Source of the DNA: Psychrobacter sp. APC 3281
Lineage (GTDB): Bacteria > Pseudomonadota > Gammaproteobacteria > Pseudomonadales > Moraxellaceae
Reading direction: 5' to 3'
Assembly: GCF_030407815.1 (NCBI RefSeq)
Contig: NZ_JASDCS010000001.1
Coordinates: forward strand, 248,001 to 312,000
DNA length: 64,000 bases
Positions 27,118 to 37,452 of the stretch are shown one piece after another. A program made the translations under genes and the position numbers. The notes under the pieces were generated by a model. That model searched no databases, had not been told where the DNA came from, and saw only the letters and a program-made list of their open reading frames with translations. Every line of letters starts with the position of its first letter. Within the stretch, counting starts at the first letter, position 1.

Positions 27118-28656
27118 TTAGCTATCTTGTTTGCGGCGCATATGCGGGAACAAGATCACATCACGGATACTAGCAGAGTCGGTAAATAGCATTACTAAAC
27201 GGTCAATACCAATACCCTCACCAGCTGTCGGTGGCAAACCATAAGACAATGCTTCGATATACTCTTCATCGAAATGCATGGCTTCATCATCGCCCGCGTC
27301 TTTTTCAGCAACCTGACCACGGAAACGCTCGGCTTGGTCTGCTGGATCATTAAGCTCACTAAAACCATTGGCCAACTCACGACCACCAACGAACAGCTCA
27401 AAGCGATCGGTAATCTCAGGATTGTCATCACTACGGCGCGCTAGAGGCGAGGTCTCAGCTGGGTACTCAGTAATGAACGTTGGCTGACGTAATTGATGCT
27501 CAGCCGTTTCTTCAAAGATAATCGTCTGTAGTTTACCCACACCAAACACATCTTTGACTTGCTGCTTAAGTGTCGTAGATGCATATTCTGCTAGGTATTC
27601 ACGATCATTGATACGTGTCATATCAAAGTTTTCAGCATATTTTGCAATCGCATCAGACATTGACAGACGAGCAAATGGTGCTTTTAGGCTAATGGCTTCT
27701 TCTTGATACGTAAGCTCTGTTGTGCCCAACACATCTATTGCTAACTGATTAAACAGACGCTCAGTCAAATCCATTAAGTCATGATAATCAGCGTATGCTT
27801 GATAGAACTCAATCATGGTAAATTCAGGGTTATGACGGGTTGAAACCCCTTCATTACGGAAACTACGGTTAATCTCAAATACGCGCTCGAACCCGCCAAC
27901 GACTAGACGCTTAAGATAAAGCTCAGGCGCGATACGTAGATATAAAGGCATGTCTAATGCATTATGATGCGTCTCAAACGGACGGGCTACTGCACCGCCT
28001 GGTATCGGATGCATCATTGGCGTTTCAACTTCCATAAAACGCTCATTGAGCATAAATTGACGGATACCACTAACGATCTGACTACGAACCATAAAGGTAT
28101 TGCGAGTCGTCTCATTGGTCATCAAATCAAGATGACGATTACGATAGCGCGCTTCCACATCAGCCAAACCATGGAACTTGTTTGGCATTGGACGTAGTGA
28201 TTTGGTCAGTAGCGTAATTTCTTCAATATGCACATACAGATCACCTTTACCTGAGCGACCGATATAGCCAGATACCCCAACTATATCACCTAAATCTAGT
28301 GATTTAATGCTCGCACGCGTTTCCTCATCAAGCTCTTTACGTGCTACATATAGCTGAATACGGCCTGTCATATCTTGGATCACGATGAACGAACCACGGT
28401 TGAGCATGACTCGACCTGCCACGTTGACCTGTGTTTTTTCACCATTCGCTGCTTTTTCTTCAATTTCCTGCTTTGAGACACCATCAAAAGCCGTCTGTAA
28501 GTCTTGCGCATAATCAGTGCGTTTGAACGTATTAGGATACGGCTGTTTACCTGAAGCACTGATATCATCTAGCTTGGCTTGCAGTTGTGCGATTAGCTCG
28601 TTAGCATCTTCTACGACTGGGGTTTGATCTTGGTTCTGATTATTGTGCTTTGACAT
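27118..28656 (-). CDS. lysS: Lysyl-tRNA synthetase, class II
   Basis: LysS charges tRNA-Lys with lysine and ATP. The 512-aa protein has the N-terminal OB-fold anticodon-binding domain ([19 protein letters not shown] near 78) and the class II catalytic core. Motif 1 is around [16 protein letters not shown], motif 2 is [20 protein letters not shown] near 270, and motif 3 is [15 protein letters not shown] near 482. The extra 25-30 residues at the N-terminus are polar ([17 protein letters not shown]). It lies between prfA and the unrecognised 420-aa gene, all on the minus strand. Confidence 0.96.
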   Translation of the reverse strand: MSKHNNQNQDQTPVVEDANELIAQLQAKLDDISASGKQPYPNTFKRTDYAQDLQTAFDGVSKQEIEEKAANGEKTQVNVAGRVMLNRGSFIVIQDMTGRIQLYVARKELDEETRASIKSLDLGDIVGVSGYIGRSGKGDLYVHIEEITLLTKSLRPMPNKFHGLADVEARYRNRHLDLMTNETTRNTFMVRSQIVSGIRQFMLNERFMEVETPMMHPIPGGAVARPFETHHNALDMPLYLRIAPELYLKRLVVGGFERVFEINRSFRNEGVSTRHNPEFTMIEFYQAYADYHDLMDLTERLFNQLAIDVLGTTELTYQEEAISLKAPFARLSMSDAIAKYAENFDMTRINDREYLAEYASTTLKQQVKDVFGVGKLQTIIFEETAEHQLRQPTFITEYPAETSPLARRSDDNPEITDRFELFVGGRELANGFSELNDPADQAERFRGQVAEKDAGDDEAMHFDEEYIEALSYGLPPTAGEGIGIDRLVMLFTDSASIRDVILFPHMRRKQDS

Positions 28657-28789
28657 AACACTCTCAATATTTTTAGGTAATTAAATGGATAAACGAAAAC
28701 AGAAAAATTAAATCAATACTTATTATTATAAGAACAGACATGGTGATAAAAACGATAAAACTGTTATTAGTACTCTTAAAGACTAACTA

Positions 28790-29881
28790 CTAGTCATTGC
28801 CACCGATACTGGCCATCAAATCGGCCTGATGCTCACGTAGTAGTGCATCAAGAATCTCGTCCAAGTCGCCTTCCATAATAGAGTCGAGCTTGTATAAGGT
28901 AAGGTTGATACGATGATCGGTCATGCGGCCTTGTGGAAAATTATAGGTACGAATACGCTCTGAGCGATCGCCACTACCGACCAAGTCACGACGTATAGAG
29001 TCCGCCACATCGACCTGTGCTTGCACTTTGGCTTGTTGAATTTTAGAGACCAGCATTTTCATAGCATGCGCACGGTTTTTGTGTTGGCTACGCTCTTGCT
29101 GACACTCTACCACGGTACCCGTTGGAATATGTGTCAAACGTACGGCAGAGTCAGTCGTGTTCACGTGCTGACCACCCGCACCACTTGAGCGGAAAGTATC
29201 CATTTTGATATCAGCAGGATTGATATCAACGGTATCATCAATCTCAACTTCCGGCATGACCGCAACCGTACAAGCTGACGTGTGCACACGACCTTGGCTC
29301 TCAGTTTCAGGAACACGCTGTACGCGGTGAGCGCCTGATTCAAACTTTAGGCGACCATATACACTATTGCCAGATACGCGAGTGATGATTTCTTTATAAC
29401 CACCATGCTCACCTTCATTTGCAGAGAGCACTTCTAGTGTCCAGCCTTGGCTCTGCGCGTATTTTTGGTACATGCGGAACAAGTCACCAGAGAAAATTGC
29501 TGCTTCATCACCGCCTGTCCCAGCACGAATCTCTAAAAATGCTGGTACTTTATCGTTAGGGTCTTTGGGTAGCATCATCAGATTAAGCGCTTCTTCCATC
29601 TCTACGATGGTATCACGCGCACTCTCAATCTCATCGATCATCATCTCTTTCATGTCAGGATCTGTTGCATCGGCTAGCATCGCTTCTGCATCGGCCTGAT
29701 CCGTTTCTGCACCCACGTAGTTTTGCCACAGCGTCGTGATCTCCATCAAGTCGCTGTGCTCAACAGACAATTCACGGAACTTGTTATTATCACTGATGAC
29801 ACTAGGATCTGATAATAAAGCGGTGACCTCTTCATAACGGTCTACCATCTGGTCTAAACGCAGGCGTAAGGATTCTTTCAT
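28790..29881 (-). CDS. prfA: Peptide chain release factor 1
   Basis: RF1 recognises UAA and UAG stop codons and triggers peptide release. The 363-aa length is standard. The peptidyl-transferase motif GGQ is present in [20 protein letters not shown] at about residue 235, and the region around [17 protein letters not shown] holds the codon-recognition neighbourhood. It starts at ATG 29881 with AAAAGGAC just upstream. The usual partner prmC, which methylates the GGQ glutamine, and hemA are not adjacent here. lysS follows after about 130 bp. Confidence 0.96.
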   Translation of the reverse strand: MKESLRLRLDQMVDRYEEVTALLSDPSVISDNNKFRELSVEHSDLMEITTLWQNYVGAETDQADAEAMLADATDPDMKEMMIDEIESARDTIVEMEEALNLMMLPKDPNDKVPAFLEIRAGTGGDEAAIFSGDLFRMYQKYAQSQGWTLEVLSANEGEHGGYKEIITRVSGNSVYGRLKFESGAHRVQRVPETESQGRVHTSACTVAVMPEVEIDDTVDINPADIKMDTFRSSGAGGQHVNTTDSAVRLTHIPTGTVVECQQERSQHKNRAHAMKMLVSKIQQAKVQAQVDVADSIRRDLVGSGDRSERIRTYNFPQGRMTDHRINLTLYKLDSIMEGDLDEILDALLREHQADLMASIGGND

Positions 29882-30062
29882 AAAAGGACTTTTAATTGGA
29901 TAAGAGGAATAAGCCCGTGATTATAGCAAATTTTTTAGGGTAAATTAAAACCTCTAATCATTCTTGTTGATATTGTCGGTAATCTTGATGTTATCTTCTC
30001 AAACATCTCTGTTTATATTTAGATGTCACGACTTAATTTCAATAGCAAAAACGACAGACAAA

Positions 30063-30094
30063 AAAATAGCTAAGAATATTCTTAGCTATTTTTA
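30063..30094. terminator. Bidirectional terminator between the ketoacyl synthase gene and prfA
   Basis: A perfect palindrome with arms AAAAATAGCTAAGAAT and ATTCTTAGCTATTTTT lies about 20 bp after the minus-strand ketoacyl-ACP synthase gene. A run of T follows on both strands. Confidence 0.85.
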
Positions 30095-30115
30095 TCAGGA
30101 CAGGTAGTCAAAGTA

Positions 30116-31261
30116 TTAGACCTTGCGAACTAAGACCGATCCAATAGAGTAACCTGCACCAAATGAGCAAATAACGCCCAGATCGCCTGATACTAAGTCA
30201 TCTTTGTGGCGATGGAATACAATCATAGGACTCGCTGAGCTAGTATTGGCAAATTCAGCAATAACACTCGGAGCAATCGATTTATCGGCATCTTTACCAA
30301 CCACGGTACGTAGAATCAAATCCAACATATTGGCATTGGCTTGATGCAACCACATCATCTTAACATCAGATGTTGGGATGTCGTTTTCTTGCAAGTGCTC
30401 AGTGATAATCTCTGACACTTTCGGACAGACTTCACGGAATACTTTACGACCGTTTTGCAAAAACAGCTTGTCAGTGACCGGTGCTTTGATATCTGGATAC
30501 ATTTCAGTCTGCGCCGCTAGATACTCTGAGCGATCCATAAAGCCATATTCGTTTTTGATGTTGGTCGAAAACTGAGTAAATAGCTTAGAGTTTAGAATCT
30601 CGTAACCTTTTGGCGTATCTAATTCTTCAACGATAGAAGCGGTCGCTACATCACCAAAGATAAAGTGGCTGTCACGGTTGCGCCAGTTTAGATGCGCTGA
30701 GGTGATCTCTACGTTGACCACAGCAATACGTTTGGCCAAACCAGAGATGATAGAACCGTGTGCTTGTGACAGACCAAACGTCGCCGCACTACACGCAACG
30801 TTCATATCATAAGCAAAGCCGCCAATCATACCAATTTCGTTTTGGATTTCGATGGCAACCGCAGGATAAGTACGTTGGAAGTTTGAGCAAGCAAGGATGA
30901 TACCGTCTAAGTCATTGGCCTCAAGTCCAGCATCAGCCAAAGCGTCTCTAAGTGCTGCTGCGCCCATTTCGGCCATGACTGACAACTCTTCGCCCAAGTT
31001 GCGGTAAGGGATAACTGGCGCCATGATTTCAGTATTTAAGATACCTTCTTTTTCCATCACATAACGTGATTTGATACCAGATACTTTTTCGATAAAAGCA
31101 GCTGAAGAAGGCTCAAGTGCCGTCACTGTCTCTGCAGCTATCTCTTCAGCATGTTCGGTATTATAGTTTTCAACATACTGGTTAAATGACTCAACTAGCT
31201 CTTCGTTACTAATGCTGTAAGGTGGGATATAAAGACCAGTGCCTGTGATACAAGTCGTCAT
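30116..31261 (-). CDS. Beta-ketoacyl-ACP synthase III family enzyme (381 aa, PA3286-like)
   Basis: This thiolase-fold condensing enzyme has the KAS III catalytic triad: Cys in [17 protein letters not shown] near 160, His in [11 protein letters not shown] near 310 and Asn in [16 protein letters not shown] near 345. At 381 aa it is 60 residues longer than E. coli FabH (317). It resembles the longer group that includes Pseudomonas PA3286, which can draw medium-chain acyl-CoA into fatty acid synthesis. The extra length is mainly an N-terminal stretch (about 25-70, rich in Glu and Ala). It stands alone with its own terminator and lacks fabD/fabG neighbours, so its acyl substrate is uncertain; OleA-like chemistry is a less likely alternative. 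Confidence 0.85.
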   Translation of the reverse strand: MTTCITGTGLYIPPYSISNEELVESFNQYVENYNTEHAEEIAAETVTALEPSSAAFIEKVSGIKSRYVMEKEGILNTEIMAPVIPYRNLGEELSVMAEMGAAALRDALADAGLEANDLDGIILACSNFQRTYPAVAIEIQNEIGMIGGFAYDMNVACSAATFGLSQAHGSIISGLAKRIAVVNVEITSAHLNWRNRDSHFIFGDVATASIVEELDTPKGYEILNSKLFTQFSTNIKNEYGFMDRSEYLAAQTEMYPDIKAPVTDKLFLQNGRKVFREVCPKVSEIITEHLQENDIPTSDVKMMWLHQANANMLDLILRTVVGKDADKSIAPSVIAEFANTSSASPMIVFHRHKDDLVSGDLGVICSFGAGYSIGSVLVRKV

Positions 31262-31557
31262 GATAAGCTTCCTTGTCTACTACTGTGGTGCTTGGAATAA
31301 GCATAAAAGTGGAAAAATAATAGCCATTCAAATTCAGTGAATAACTGTAAACTTAAAATCAGTGTGTTTATTATGCCTGAATATTATAATTTTTCTAATA
31401 CTTTGTTACAAATAATCTGTTTCTTGCCATAAATTAGCAAAGACTGCCGTCCTTTTGCGATAGCTACGTTATAATTGGTATCATTTTGGTCTGTACTATT
31501 CATCGAACTATCTTGATTATTCAGAATATTGATACGCGCTCATATTTAGGAATACTA

Positions 31558-32268
31558 ATGGCAGAACTTCTCAACTGGTTATTTGGTCAATACGCTGACT
31601 ACTCTACAATATTCATCATTCTTGAACTGATTGCCGTTGTCTTCGGCGTAGCAAGTGTCTTACTCGCCAGCAAAACCAATATTTTAGTCTTCCCTATCGG
31701 TCTGGTCAGCACTGCTATATTTGTGTACCTACTGTGGAAGTGGCAGCTGTTTGGCGATATGTTCATCAATGCTTACTATACCGTGATGAGCTTGTATGGC
31801 TGGATTAACTGGTCAAAGAATAAGAAAAACCAGTCTGTTGAGCACAAGCAGTCAAATGCCAATAATGTCCGTATTGAGCATTTGACTGCAGGTGACATCC
31901 CTATACTTTCTGCTTTGGCAGCAGGAACGATAGCTTTTGTAGGATTGGTTTATTATTTCCGCCCAGTGATTAATAATGGCTTTAGTTTCGATGGTGCGGT
32001 ACTTGGACTCCATTTATTTACTTGGGTCGATTATACTGACATGCTCACTACTGCTTTATTTTTGATGGCAATGTGGCTCATGGCACGGCGCAAAATCGAG
32101 CATTGGATACTCTGGATCATCGCTGATGCGATATCGGTACCACTATACTTCTATAAAGGTTTTACTTTTACCGCGCTACAATATGTAGTCTTCACTCTTA
32201 TCGCAATCTGGGCATACTATGAATGGCAACGACGCTACCGTGTACAACCTCGAGCAGCATACGCCTAA
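31558..32268 (+). CDS. pnuC: Nicotinamide riboside transporter PnuC
   Basis: PnuC is an inner-membrane facilitator for nicotinamide riboside, an NAD precursor. The 236-aa protein has about seven hydrophobic segments and the family features SKTNILVFPIGLVSTAIFVY, MSLYGWINWSKNKKN and WILWIIADAISVPLYFYKG. ATG 31558 (MAELLNWLFG) is preceded by TTAGGAA; an in-frame upstream start at 31486 would add 24 unconserved residues. The 3' end overlaps the kinase gene by 50 bp. The pairing implies uptake followed by phosphorylation, which traps the riboside as NMN. Confidence 0.9.
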   Translation: MAELLNWLFGQYADYSTIFIILELIAVVFGVASVLLASKTNILVFPIGLVSTAIFVYLLWKWQLFGDMFINAYYTVMSLYGWINWSKNKKNQSVEHKQSNANNVRIEHLTAGDIPILSALAAGTIAFVGLVYYFRPVINNGFSFDGAVLGLHLFTWVDYTDMLTTALFLMAMWLMARRKIEHWILWIIADAISVPLYFYKGFTFTALQYVVFTLIAIWAYYEWQRRYRVQPRAAYA

Positions 32269-32827
32269 ATCTGTCATCAACGTCGCGGTTTTAGGGGCAG
32301 AAAGTACGGGTAAGACGACCTTATGTCGTGATTTGGCCGAGCATTTTGATACTCCTTGGGTGTCAGAATACATGCGCACCTACTTACAGGCAAAGTGGGA
32401 CGACGAGCAGCTGACTTGTACGTGGGAAGATCTGATCCCTATCGCACAGGGACAGGTTACACTAGAGAATACCTTGGCCAAACAAGTCGCTCAGTCGTCT
32501 AATGCCAGTCATTATTTGTTTTGCGATACCAGTTTGTTTGAGCTGATGGTTTATTCTTATTGGTATTATGGCGACTGCCCAACGGATCTTGAGCAAGCAG
32601 CGTTGGCGCATCACTATGATTTGATATTATTGACTGAGGTTGATACGCCATGGGTGGCTGATGACCTGCGAGACAGTCCACACCAACGCGATGAGATAAG
32701 CGACTATTTCGCCAGTCAATTAAGCAAGCATCAAAAACCATTTCAACGCATTAGTGGCGATAGAAAAGCGCGCGTTCAGCAAGTAGTAGCGCAGCTCGCT
32801 AATATAGACAAAATCTCATATGACTAA
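32219..32827 (+). CDS. NadR-type ribosylnicotinamide kinase, single domain
   Basis: This 202-aa P-loop kinase corresponds to the C-terminal domain of NadR, which phosphorylates nicotinamide riboside to NMN. Walker A is GAESTGKTT at about 24-32; VSEYMRTYLQAKW, FCDTSLFELMVYSYWYYG and the lid-like DTPWVADDLRD follow. The helix-turn-helix repressor and NMN adenylyltransferase domains of full-length NadR are absent. It starts at ATG 32219 inside the end of pnuC (50-bp overlap in another frame); GTG 32240 is an alternative start. The overlap and shared function make one operon very likely. Confidence 0.87.
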   Translation: MNGNDATVYNLEQHTPKSVINVAVLGAESTGKTTLCRDLAEHFDTPWVSEYMRTYLQAKWDDEQLTCTWEDLIPIAQGQVTLENTLAKQVAQSSNASHYLFCDTSLFELMVYSYWYYGDCPTDLEQAALAHHYDLILLTEVDTPWVADDLRDSPHQRDEISDYFASQLSKHQKPFQRISGDRKARVQQVVAQLANIDKISYD

Positions 32828-32923
32828 AACTAAATAGCTATGGTCATAAACTTACCCATATTTATGTCTTTAAGACTTTCTTGTCTTTAACACTTTTTTG
32901 TATTTGAAACCTAAGAGATACCC

Positions 32924-33448
32924 ATGCTAAAGAAGTTTGAGCTTTATTTAGAAAAAACCATATTTAATAGCCGCTGGATACTAGCACCTTTTTATCTAGG
33001 GCTGGTGTTAGGCATTATTTTATTATTTATTAAGTTTGTCCAAAAACTATGGAACATGTTTGCTGACATTCTGACGGCCTCTGAAGCCAGTGTGATTGTA
33101 GATATATTGGTATTGGTTGATATCTCTCTAGTTGCCAGTTTACTGCTTATCATTATATTCAGCGGCTATGAGATCTTTGTCTCGAAAATCGATACTGGCA
33201 CTCATGATGATCGTCCTAGCTGGATGGGAAAAGTAGACTTTTCTGGTCTGAAGCTCAAAGTCATCGGAGCAATTGTTGCTATCTCGGCGATTGATCTATT
33301 AAAGTCCTTTATGGATATATCTAGCGGAATGAGTGAACTTGATGCTGACAAACTCATGTGGAAGGTTATTATTCATATGACCTTTGTGTTGTCTGGCTTG
33401 TTATTCGCTATCATGGATAAAGTCGTTGGCGATACGAAAAAGCATTAA
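32924..33448 (+). CDS. UPF0114 (YqhA) family membrane protein
   Basis: The 174-aa protein begins KKFELYLEKTIFNSRWILAP, characteristic of the UPF0114/YqhA (TIGR00645) family, and has about four hydrophobic helices. A central loop reads DDRPSWMGKVDFSGLK, and the C-terminus shows HMTFVLSGLLFAIMDKV. The function of the family is unknown. It lies about 95 bp after the kinase gene and 170 bp before creD, in the same orientation. Confidence 0.85.
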   Translation: MLKKFELYLEKTIFNSRWILAPFYLGLVLGIILLFIKFVQKLWNMFADILTASEASVIVDILVLVDISLVASLLLIIIFSGYEIFVSKIDTGTHDDRPSWMGKVDFSGLKLKVIGAIVAISAIDLLKSFMDISSGMSELDADKLMWKVIIHMTFVLSGLLFAIMDKVVGDTKKH

Positions 33449-33617
33449 GCACATTAATAATCGAAAAATAATTATCTGAGAATATCAACTCTCACCCTTT
33501 CACAGTTATTCCATATTTCCTGCACATCTTCTCGTTATGTCCTCTCTATGATGTCTTTTAAAGCCATGGTCTGCTATCTCGGCAGCTGTGGATTAAAGAT
33601 ACTTAGGAGGCGACCAC

Positions 33618-35228
33618 ATGCAAAAAACATTATTGACTAAGTTATCCATCATTATAGGACTGTGTATCGTTTTTTCGATTGGTCTCACCATGATTGGCGA
33701 TATCATATATGAGAGGCAATACTACGCAGAGTCAGTGATAAAAGAAATCAGCGAGCAGCATGTCAATCCACAAGAAATCATTAACCCATTTATCGCCATC
33801 CCTACGACAATCACACCTGCATGTCAGTCAGATGCAACAGATACATCAAATATAAAGGGCAAATGCGAACCTTCATACTCGAAAACTGAGACGATATTTG
33901 CCACTCAGACGCAAGCTGCACAAACCCTAAAAGTAAACACAGACATTTATAAACGCGGTATCTATAGCGCGACTAGCTATGATGGTCAGCTGACATTCGA
34001 TCAGAGTTATACGTTTGTAGAGTCTTTAGAAAACTTAGATCAGATTGGAACTACAATTGACAATGATGCAGATAAGACACAACTAGCCAAAACCATTACC
34101 CACTGGAATAAAGCAAAACTTATCATTCCTGTATCTGATTTGCGCGGTGTCGCTACCCTGCCTACTGTCACAATTAATCAAAAAACGATTGCAGCAAACT
34201 ATCCGCAGATACCAATGATAGAGAACTTAACCTATGTCGAAGTAGATATTCCTAAAGACGTATTGGAGCAATTAAAAAATCCTACTAGCCAACATAATAA
34301 AGATAGCTTGGCTACCACAGGCTCAATAAATAAAAATCTAGATAAATCAGAAGTAAATAGCCAGTTATCTAATCCTAAAGACAATCAAGCGCTCAATATT
34401 GTGATCGACTTGCCATTAGCTGGCATTAGTAATTTAACGACTGTCCCAACTGGGCAGAACTTTACTCTGTCTATGCACAGTGACTGGCAGACACCAAACT
34501 TCATCGGTAAAGCATTACCAAATACCAAGAGCATTACCGCTAAAGGATTCAATGCCAGTTGGCAAAATCAGTATCTAACCGTCGCCAACAATCAATACCT
34601 CTCTCAATGTCTCAGCGCACCTAACCAGCAATGTACTGTCATAAGTGAATCAACGCTCAATACCGATAGTCATTCGTACAATCCTGATTCGTTTGAGTCA
34701 TCAAGAGGTTTGACGGCAGACAGTATGGCAGTAGCTGGCAGCAATCAAAGTATTCTGCTAAACAGCTTTGGCGTTAGTTTTGCGAGCCCTAACGATGTCT
34801 ATCTACAAACTGAAAGAGCCATGAAGTACGCCTTGCTATTAATTTTGGTATCTTTTGGCACTTTCTTTTTATTTGAAGTGCTCAAATCAAGTCGTATCCA
34901 CCCTATTCAGTATCTGCTCGTCGGCTGCGCACTATTTGTCTTTTATGTCTTATTACTACCACTTGCAGAACAAATCGCATTTTGGCAAGCCTATATGGTA
35001 GCGGCCAGTGCTTGTGTTGGGCTTATTGGCTGGTATAGCTATTATGTATTTGGCGGTTTAAAACGGGCAGTAATCTTTACCGCGACACTTGCTGGGCTAT
35101 ATGCTGCGTTTTTCGGTATTTTAAGTACAGAAGATCTCAATCTATTACTGGGTGCGATATTCTGCTTTGTGATACTTGCCTGCGTGATGGTGATGACTCG
35201 CAAACTTGACTGGTATAAAGTGACATAA
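33618..35228 (+). CDS. creD: CreD-like inner membrane protein
   Basis: CreD is an inner membrane protein of the CreBC regulon in enterobacteria, linked to envelope stress and beta-lactam response. The 536-aa protein has one N-terminal helix (LSIIIGLCIVFSIGLTMIGD) and a large extracytoplasmic domain with PVSDLRGVATLPTVTINQKT. A membrane block of about five helices begins ERAMKYALLLILVSFGTFFL and LKSSRIHPIQYLLVGCALFV. It is longer than E. coli CreD (450 aa) because of inserts in the periplasmic domain. The ribosome binding site AGGAGG at about 33607 is strong. creB and creC are not adjacent, so control by CreBC cannot be assumed. Confidence 0.88.
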   Translation: MQKTLLTKLSIIIGLCIVFSIGLTMIGDIIYERQYYAESVIKEISEQHVNPQEIINPFIAIPTTITPACQSDATDTSNIKGKCEPSYSKTETIFATQTQAAQTLKVNTDIYKRGIYSATSYDGQLTFDQSYTFVESLENLDQIGTTIDNDADKTQLAKTITHWNKAKLIIPVSDLRGVATLPTVTINQKTIAANYPQIPMIENLTYVEVDIPKDVLEQLKNPTSQHNKDSLATTGSINKNLDKSEVNSQLSNPKDNQALNIVIDLPLAGISNLTTVPTGQNFTLSMHSDWQTPNFIGKALPNTKSITAKGFNASWQNQYLTVANNQYLSQCLSAPNQQCTVISESTLNTDSHSYNPDSFESSRGLTADSMAVAGSNQSILLNSFGVSFASPNDVYLQTERAMKYALLLILVSFGTFFLFEVLKSSRIHPIQYLLVGCALFVFYVLLLPLAEQIAFWQAYMVAASACVGLIGWYSYYVFGGLKRAVIFTATLAGLYAAFFGILSTEDLNLLLGAIFCFVILACVMVMTRKLDWYKVT

Positions 35229-35311
35229 ATGATGAGAGCCATGCGCTGTATAAAGCAAGTCAGACAAACTGTCAGTAAATGAGAGGTTTTTATCTGATAA
35301 TTTGAAAAAAA

Positions 35312-35350
35312 TTGGCTGCCTTAGCTTATTAACTGAGCTAAGGCAGCCAA
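35312..35350. terminator. Strong hairpin between creD and the DUF421 gene
   Basis: A perfect 15-bp stem, TTGGCTGCCTTAGCT with a 9-nt loop, lies between the two convergent genes, 10 bp from the DUF421 stop. The minus-strand exit is a run of T, so it best terminates DUF421. Confidence 0.82.
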
Positions 35351-35359
35351 GTAGTAATA

Positions 35360-36043
35360 TTATTTGACGATATGATTGTTTAACGCCTTAGCCCAGTTAT
35401 TGCAATTATCCTCACAGCGTGGGCAACAATGATTGGGGTCAGAGATTTCATCGACGTAACCGCAATACATACAAGCATAATAAACCCCTGCTTCTACTTG
35501 CTCGACCGGTCGGTATTGCTTAGGGAAAAGCGGCATACCGTAATCTGTCTTTTCAGAGGTATGCAATAAAATACTAAAATTGCCATCAGTCTCGAGCAAA
35601 CCAGTACGCACTTGACCTAAATGCTCAACCCCTTGTTGGCGCATTTCAGCAAAAAACTCATCATGTGACATTTCACCTTTTTTGATTTTATCAAGCACCA
35701 GCATGCCATCTTCTACAATATAAAGTGACTTGCCTTCTAACAGGTCTTCAAAAGGCTGAAATTTCATCATCGCCCAAGTACAAAGCCTATAGAGCGAAAT
35801 GACGGTACCCATGATTAATACCGCTTGAATGATGGGCAGGTCTTCGGTGAACATGGGATCACCTGCGATAGAGCCTAACGATAAAATGATGGTTAACTCA
35901 AAAATAGAAAGCTGACGAACGCCGCGCTTACCAGTGAATCGCAAAAATGTGATAATTAATACAAACATTACAGTGACACGTATTAAAATTTCTACGGCAA
36001 ACCACCAAGTTGTGTCATAAATAAAAATACTTGCCCAATTCAT
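35360..36043 (-). CDS. DUF421 (YetF-like) membrane protein with C-terminal metal-ribbon tail
   Basis: The 227-aa protein has three N-terminal transmembrane helices and the DUF421 core (FLRFTGKRGVRQLSIFELTIIL, then a cytoplasmic domain with KSLYIVEDGMLVLDKIKKG and the EMRQQGVEHLGQVRTGLLETDG block). Unusually, residues about 185-227 form a cysteine-rich tail, YYACMYCGYVDEISDPNHCC then PRCEDNC, with rubredoxin-like C-x2-C pairs. Ordinary DUF421 proteins such as YetF end before this. The tail could bind zinc or iron; which one is unknown. It starts at ATG 36043 with AGGAAAG nearby, and is a single gene with no obvious partner. Confidence 0.85.
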   Translation of the reverse strand: MNWASIFIYDTTWWFAVEILIRVTVMFVLIITFLRFTGKRGVRQLSIFELTIILSLGSIAGDPMFTEDLPIIQAVLIMGTVISLYRLCTWAMMKFQPFEDLLEGKSLYIVEDGMLVLDKIKKGEMSHDEFFAEMRQQGVEHLGQVRTGLLETDGNFSILLHTSEKTDYGMPLFPKQYRPVEQVEAGVYYACMYCGYVDEISDPNHCCPRCEDNCNNWAKALNNHIVK

Positions 36044-36363
36044 ACTATCTTTCCTATTTATTTATCTAATTATTGTGTTTCATGAGTGTTGTTCTAATAG
36101 TTCATTTGACGCGAAGCACATCATCCCTATTTTTAGACCTTATCGTCAATACAACTATCGTTATTCTGATTTAAAAGAGACTTTTTGCCATAAGTACGAC
36201 AAAATATCCTGTCTTGTGAAACGGCTATAGATTAGATTAATCAGTTATAAATCTATTATCTTTGCTAAGAATAAACGTTCGTTATAACAGCGTATCTTAA
36301 GACCTAAAACTAAAATCCTATGTTTGCCTGTTTTGTGCCATTTATTCATTGTAGGAATTACTT
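36044..36363. other. Divergent intergenic region between the DUF421 and EamA genes
   Basis: This 320-bp AT-rich spacer must contain two promoters. I see no good match to consensus, no RNA gene and no conserved frame. Confidence 0.4.
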
Positions 36364-37281
36364 TTGAAAGCCACGATTTATACTATTATTGCGTTAATCG
36401 CCTTTGCTGCAAATTCTCTGTTTTGCCGAATGGCATTGGCGGAAGGCTACATCGATGCTTGGAGCTTTACCATCATCAGGCTAGTGAGTGCGACGGCCTG
36501 TCTAGGTATTATCATGGCTATACATGCTTACAGACTGCGACGCCAAACGTCTAATCATGACGAATCTACTGTCCACGCTATATTAAATGACAAAGGCAGT
36601 TGGTTAAGTAGTCTCAGCTTGGTGATTTATGCGCTGTGCTTTTCAATTGCGTATGTAGAGCTGGATACTGGCACTGGGGCATTGATTTTGTTTTCAGCGG
36701 TTCAGCTGACGATGATTGGCTGGGGTATCTATAAAAAAGAACAGCTCAGCGCGCTACAATGGTTAGCGTTTGTCGTTGCAGTGGCGGGGTTTGTATATCT
36801 GATGTTGCCATCCGCTGCCATACCGTCACCATTGGCTGCAGCGTTAATGGCTATGAGCGGCATAGCTTGGGGAGTATATAGTATACGCGGCAAATCATGT
36901 GTCTCACCGCTGCGAGCGACAGGGTTTAATTTTGTGCGTAGTTTAGTCGCTGTGCCTATACTACTACTGGTAGGTATGACGTATCTAGATGACTTAGGTT
37001 TGAAAAATATCAATTTGGATGGTATTACCATTGAAGGTGTACTACTCGCCTGTGCATCCGGAGCGATCGCCTCAGGGTTGGGCTATAGTATCTGGTATAC
37101 AGCGATGCCACTATTGAAAAACACACAAGCCGCTATCGTTCAGCTATGTGTCCCTGTGATTGCTGCGTTGCTAGGTGTGATATTTTTATCTGAGCAGTTA
37201 ACTATGCCCTTTATTATCGCAAGTACGGTCATTTTGGGCGCGGTCTTGGTGTTTACCTTAAATAAAAAAGTACCGGTATAA
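36364..37281 (+). CDS. EamA/DMT-superfamily transporter
   Basis: The 305-aa protein has about ten transmembrane helices arranged as two EamA repeats, beginning TIIALIAFAANSLFCRMAL and again at MSGIAWGVYSIRGKS, and ends in a short basic tail. Members export amino acids or metabolites, but the substrate cannot be read from sequence. The start is TTG 36364, because the ribosome binding site TAGGAA ends about 7 bp upstream and no ATG fits. It is a single gene followed by a terminator shared with ohr. Confidence 0.87.
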   Translation: MKATIYTIIALIAFAANSLFCRMALAEGYIDAWSFTIIRLVSATACLGIIMAIHAYRLRRQTSNHDESTVHAILNDKGSWLSSLSLVIYALCFSIAYVELDTGTGALILFSAVQLTMIGWGIYKKEQLSALQWLAFVVAVAGFVYLMLPSAAIPSPLAAALMAMSGIAWGVYSIRGKSCVSPLRATGFNFVRSLVAVPILLLVGMTYLDDLGLKNINLDGITIEGVLLACASGAIASGLGYSIWYTAMPLLKNTQAAIVQLCVPVIAALLGVIFLSEQLTMPFIIASTVILGAVLVFTLNKKVPV

Positions 37282-37357
37282 AATAATGCTATTAACAACC
37301 TATCATTAGCTAAACTGCTCAGAAAAAGTTCCAGCTTATGATTCTACCAGACAACAT

Positions 37358-37393
37358 AAAACGCCCCGACTCTTATAAATCGAGGCGTTTTAT
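37358..37393. terminator. Bidirectional terminator between the EamA gene and ohr
   Basis: A 12-bp stem with one mismatch (AAAACGCCCCGA against TCGAGGCGTTTT) lies between convergent genes, with A/T tracts on both sides. Confidence 0.8.
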
Positions 37394-37452
37394 ATTCGAG
37401 TTATTATTTTAATATTGCTAGTCTACGGTCAACAGTCGTTGAACAACAGCAT

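Noticed and set aside
31447..31475. TATAAT upstream of pnuC as a promoter
   Set aside because: The -10 hexamer is perfect but no -35 match exists at 16-18 bp, so it is not reported as a supported site.
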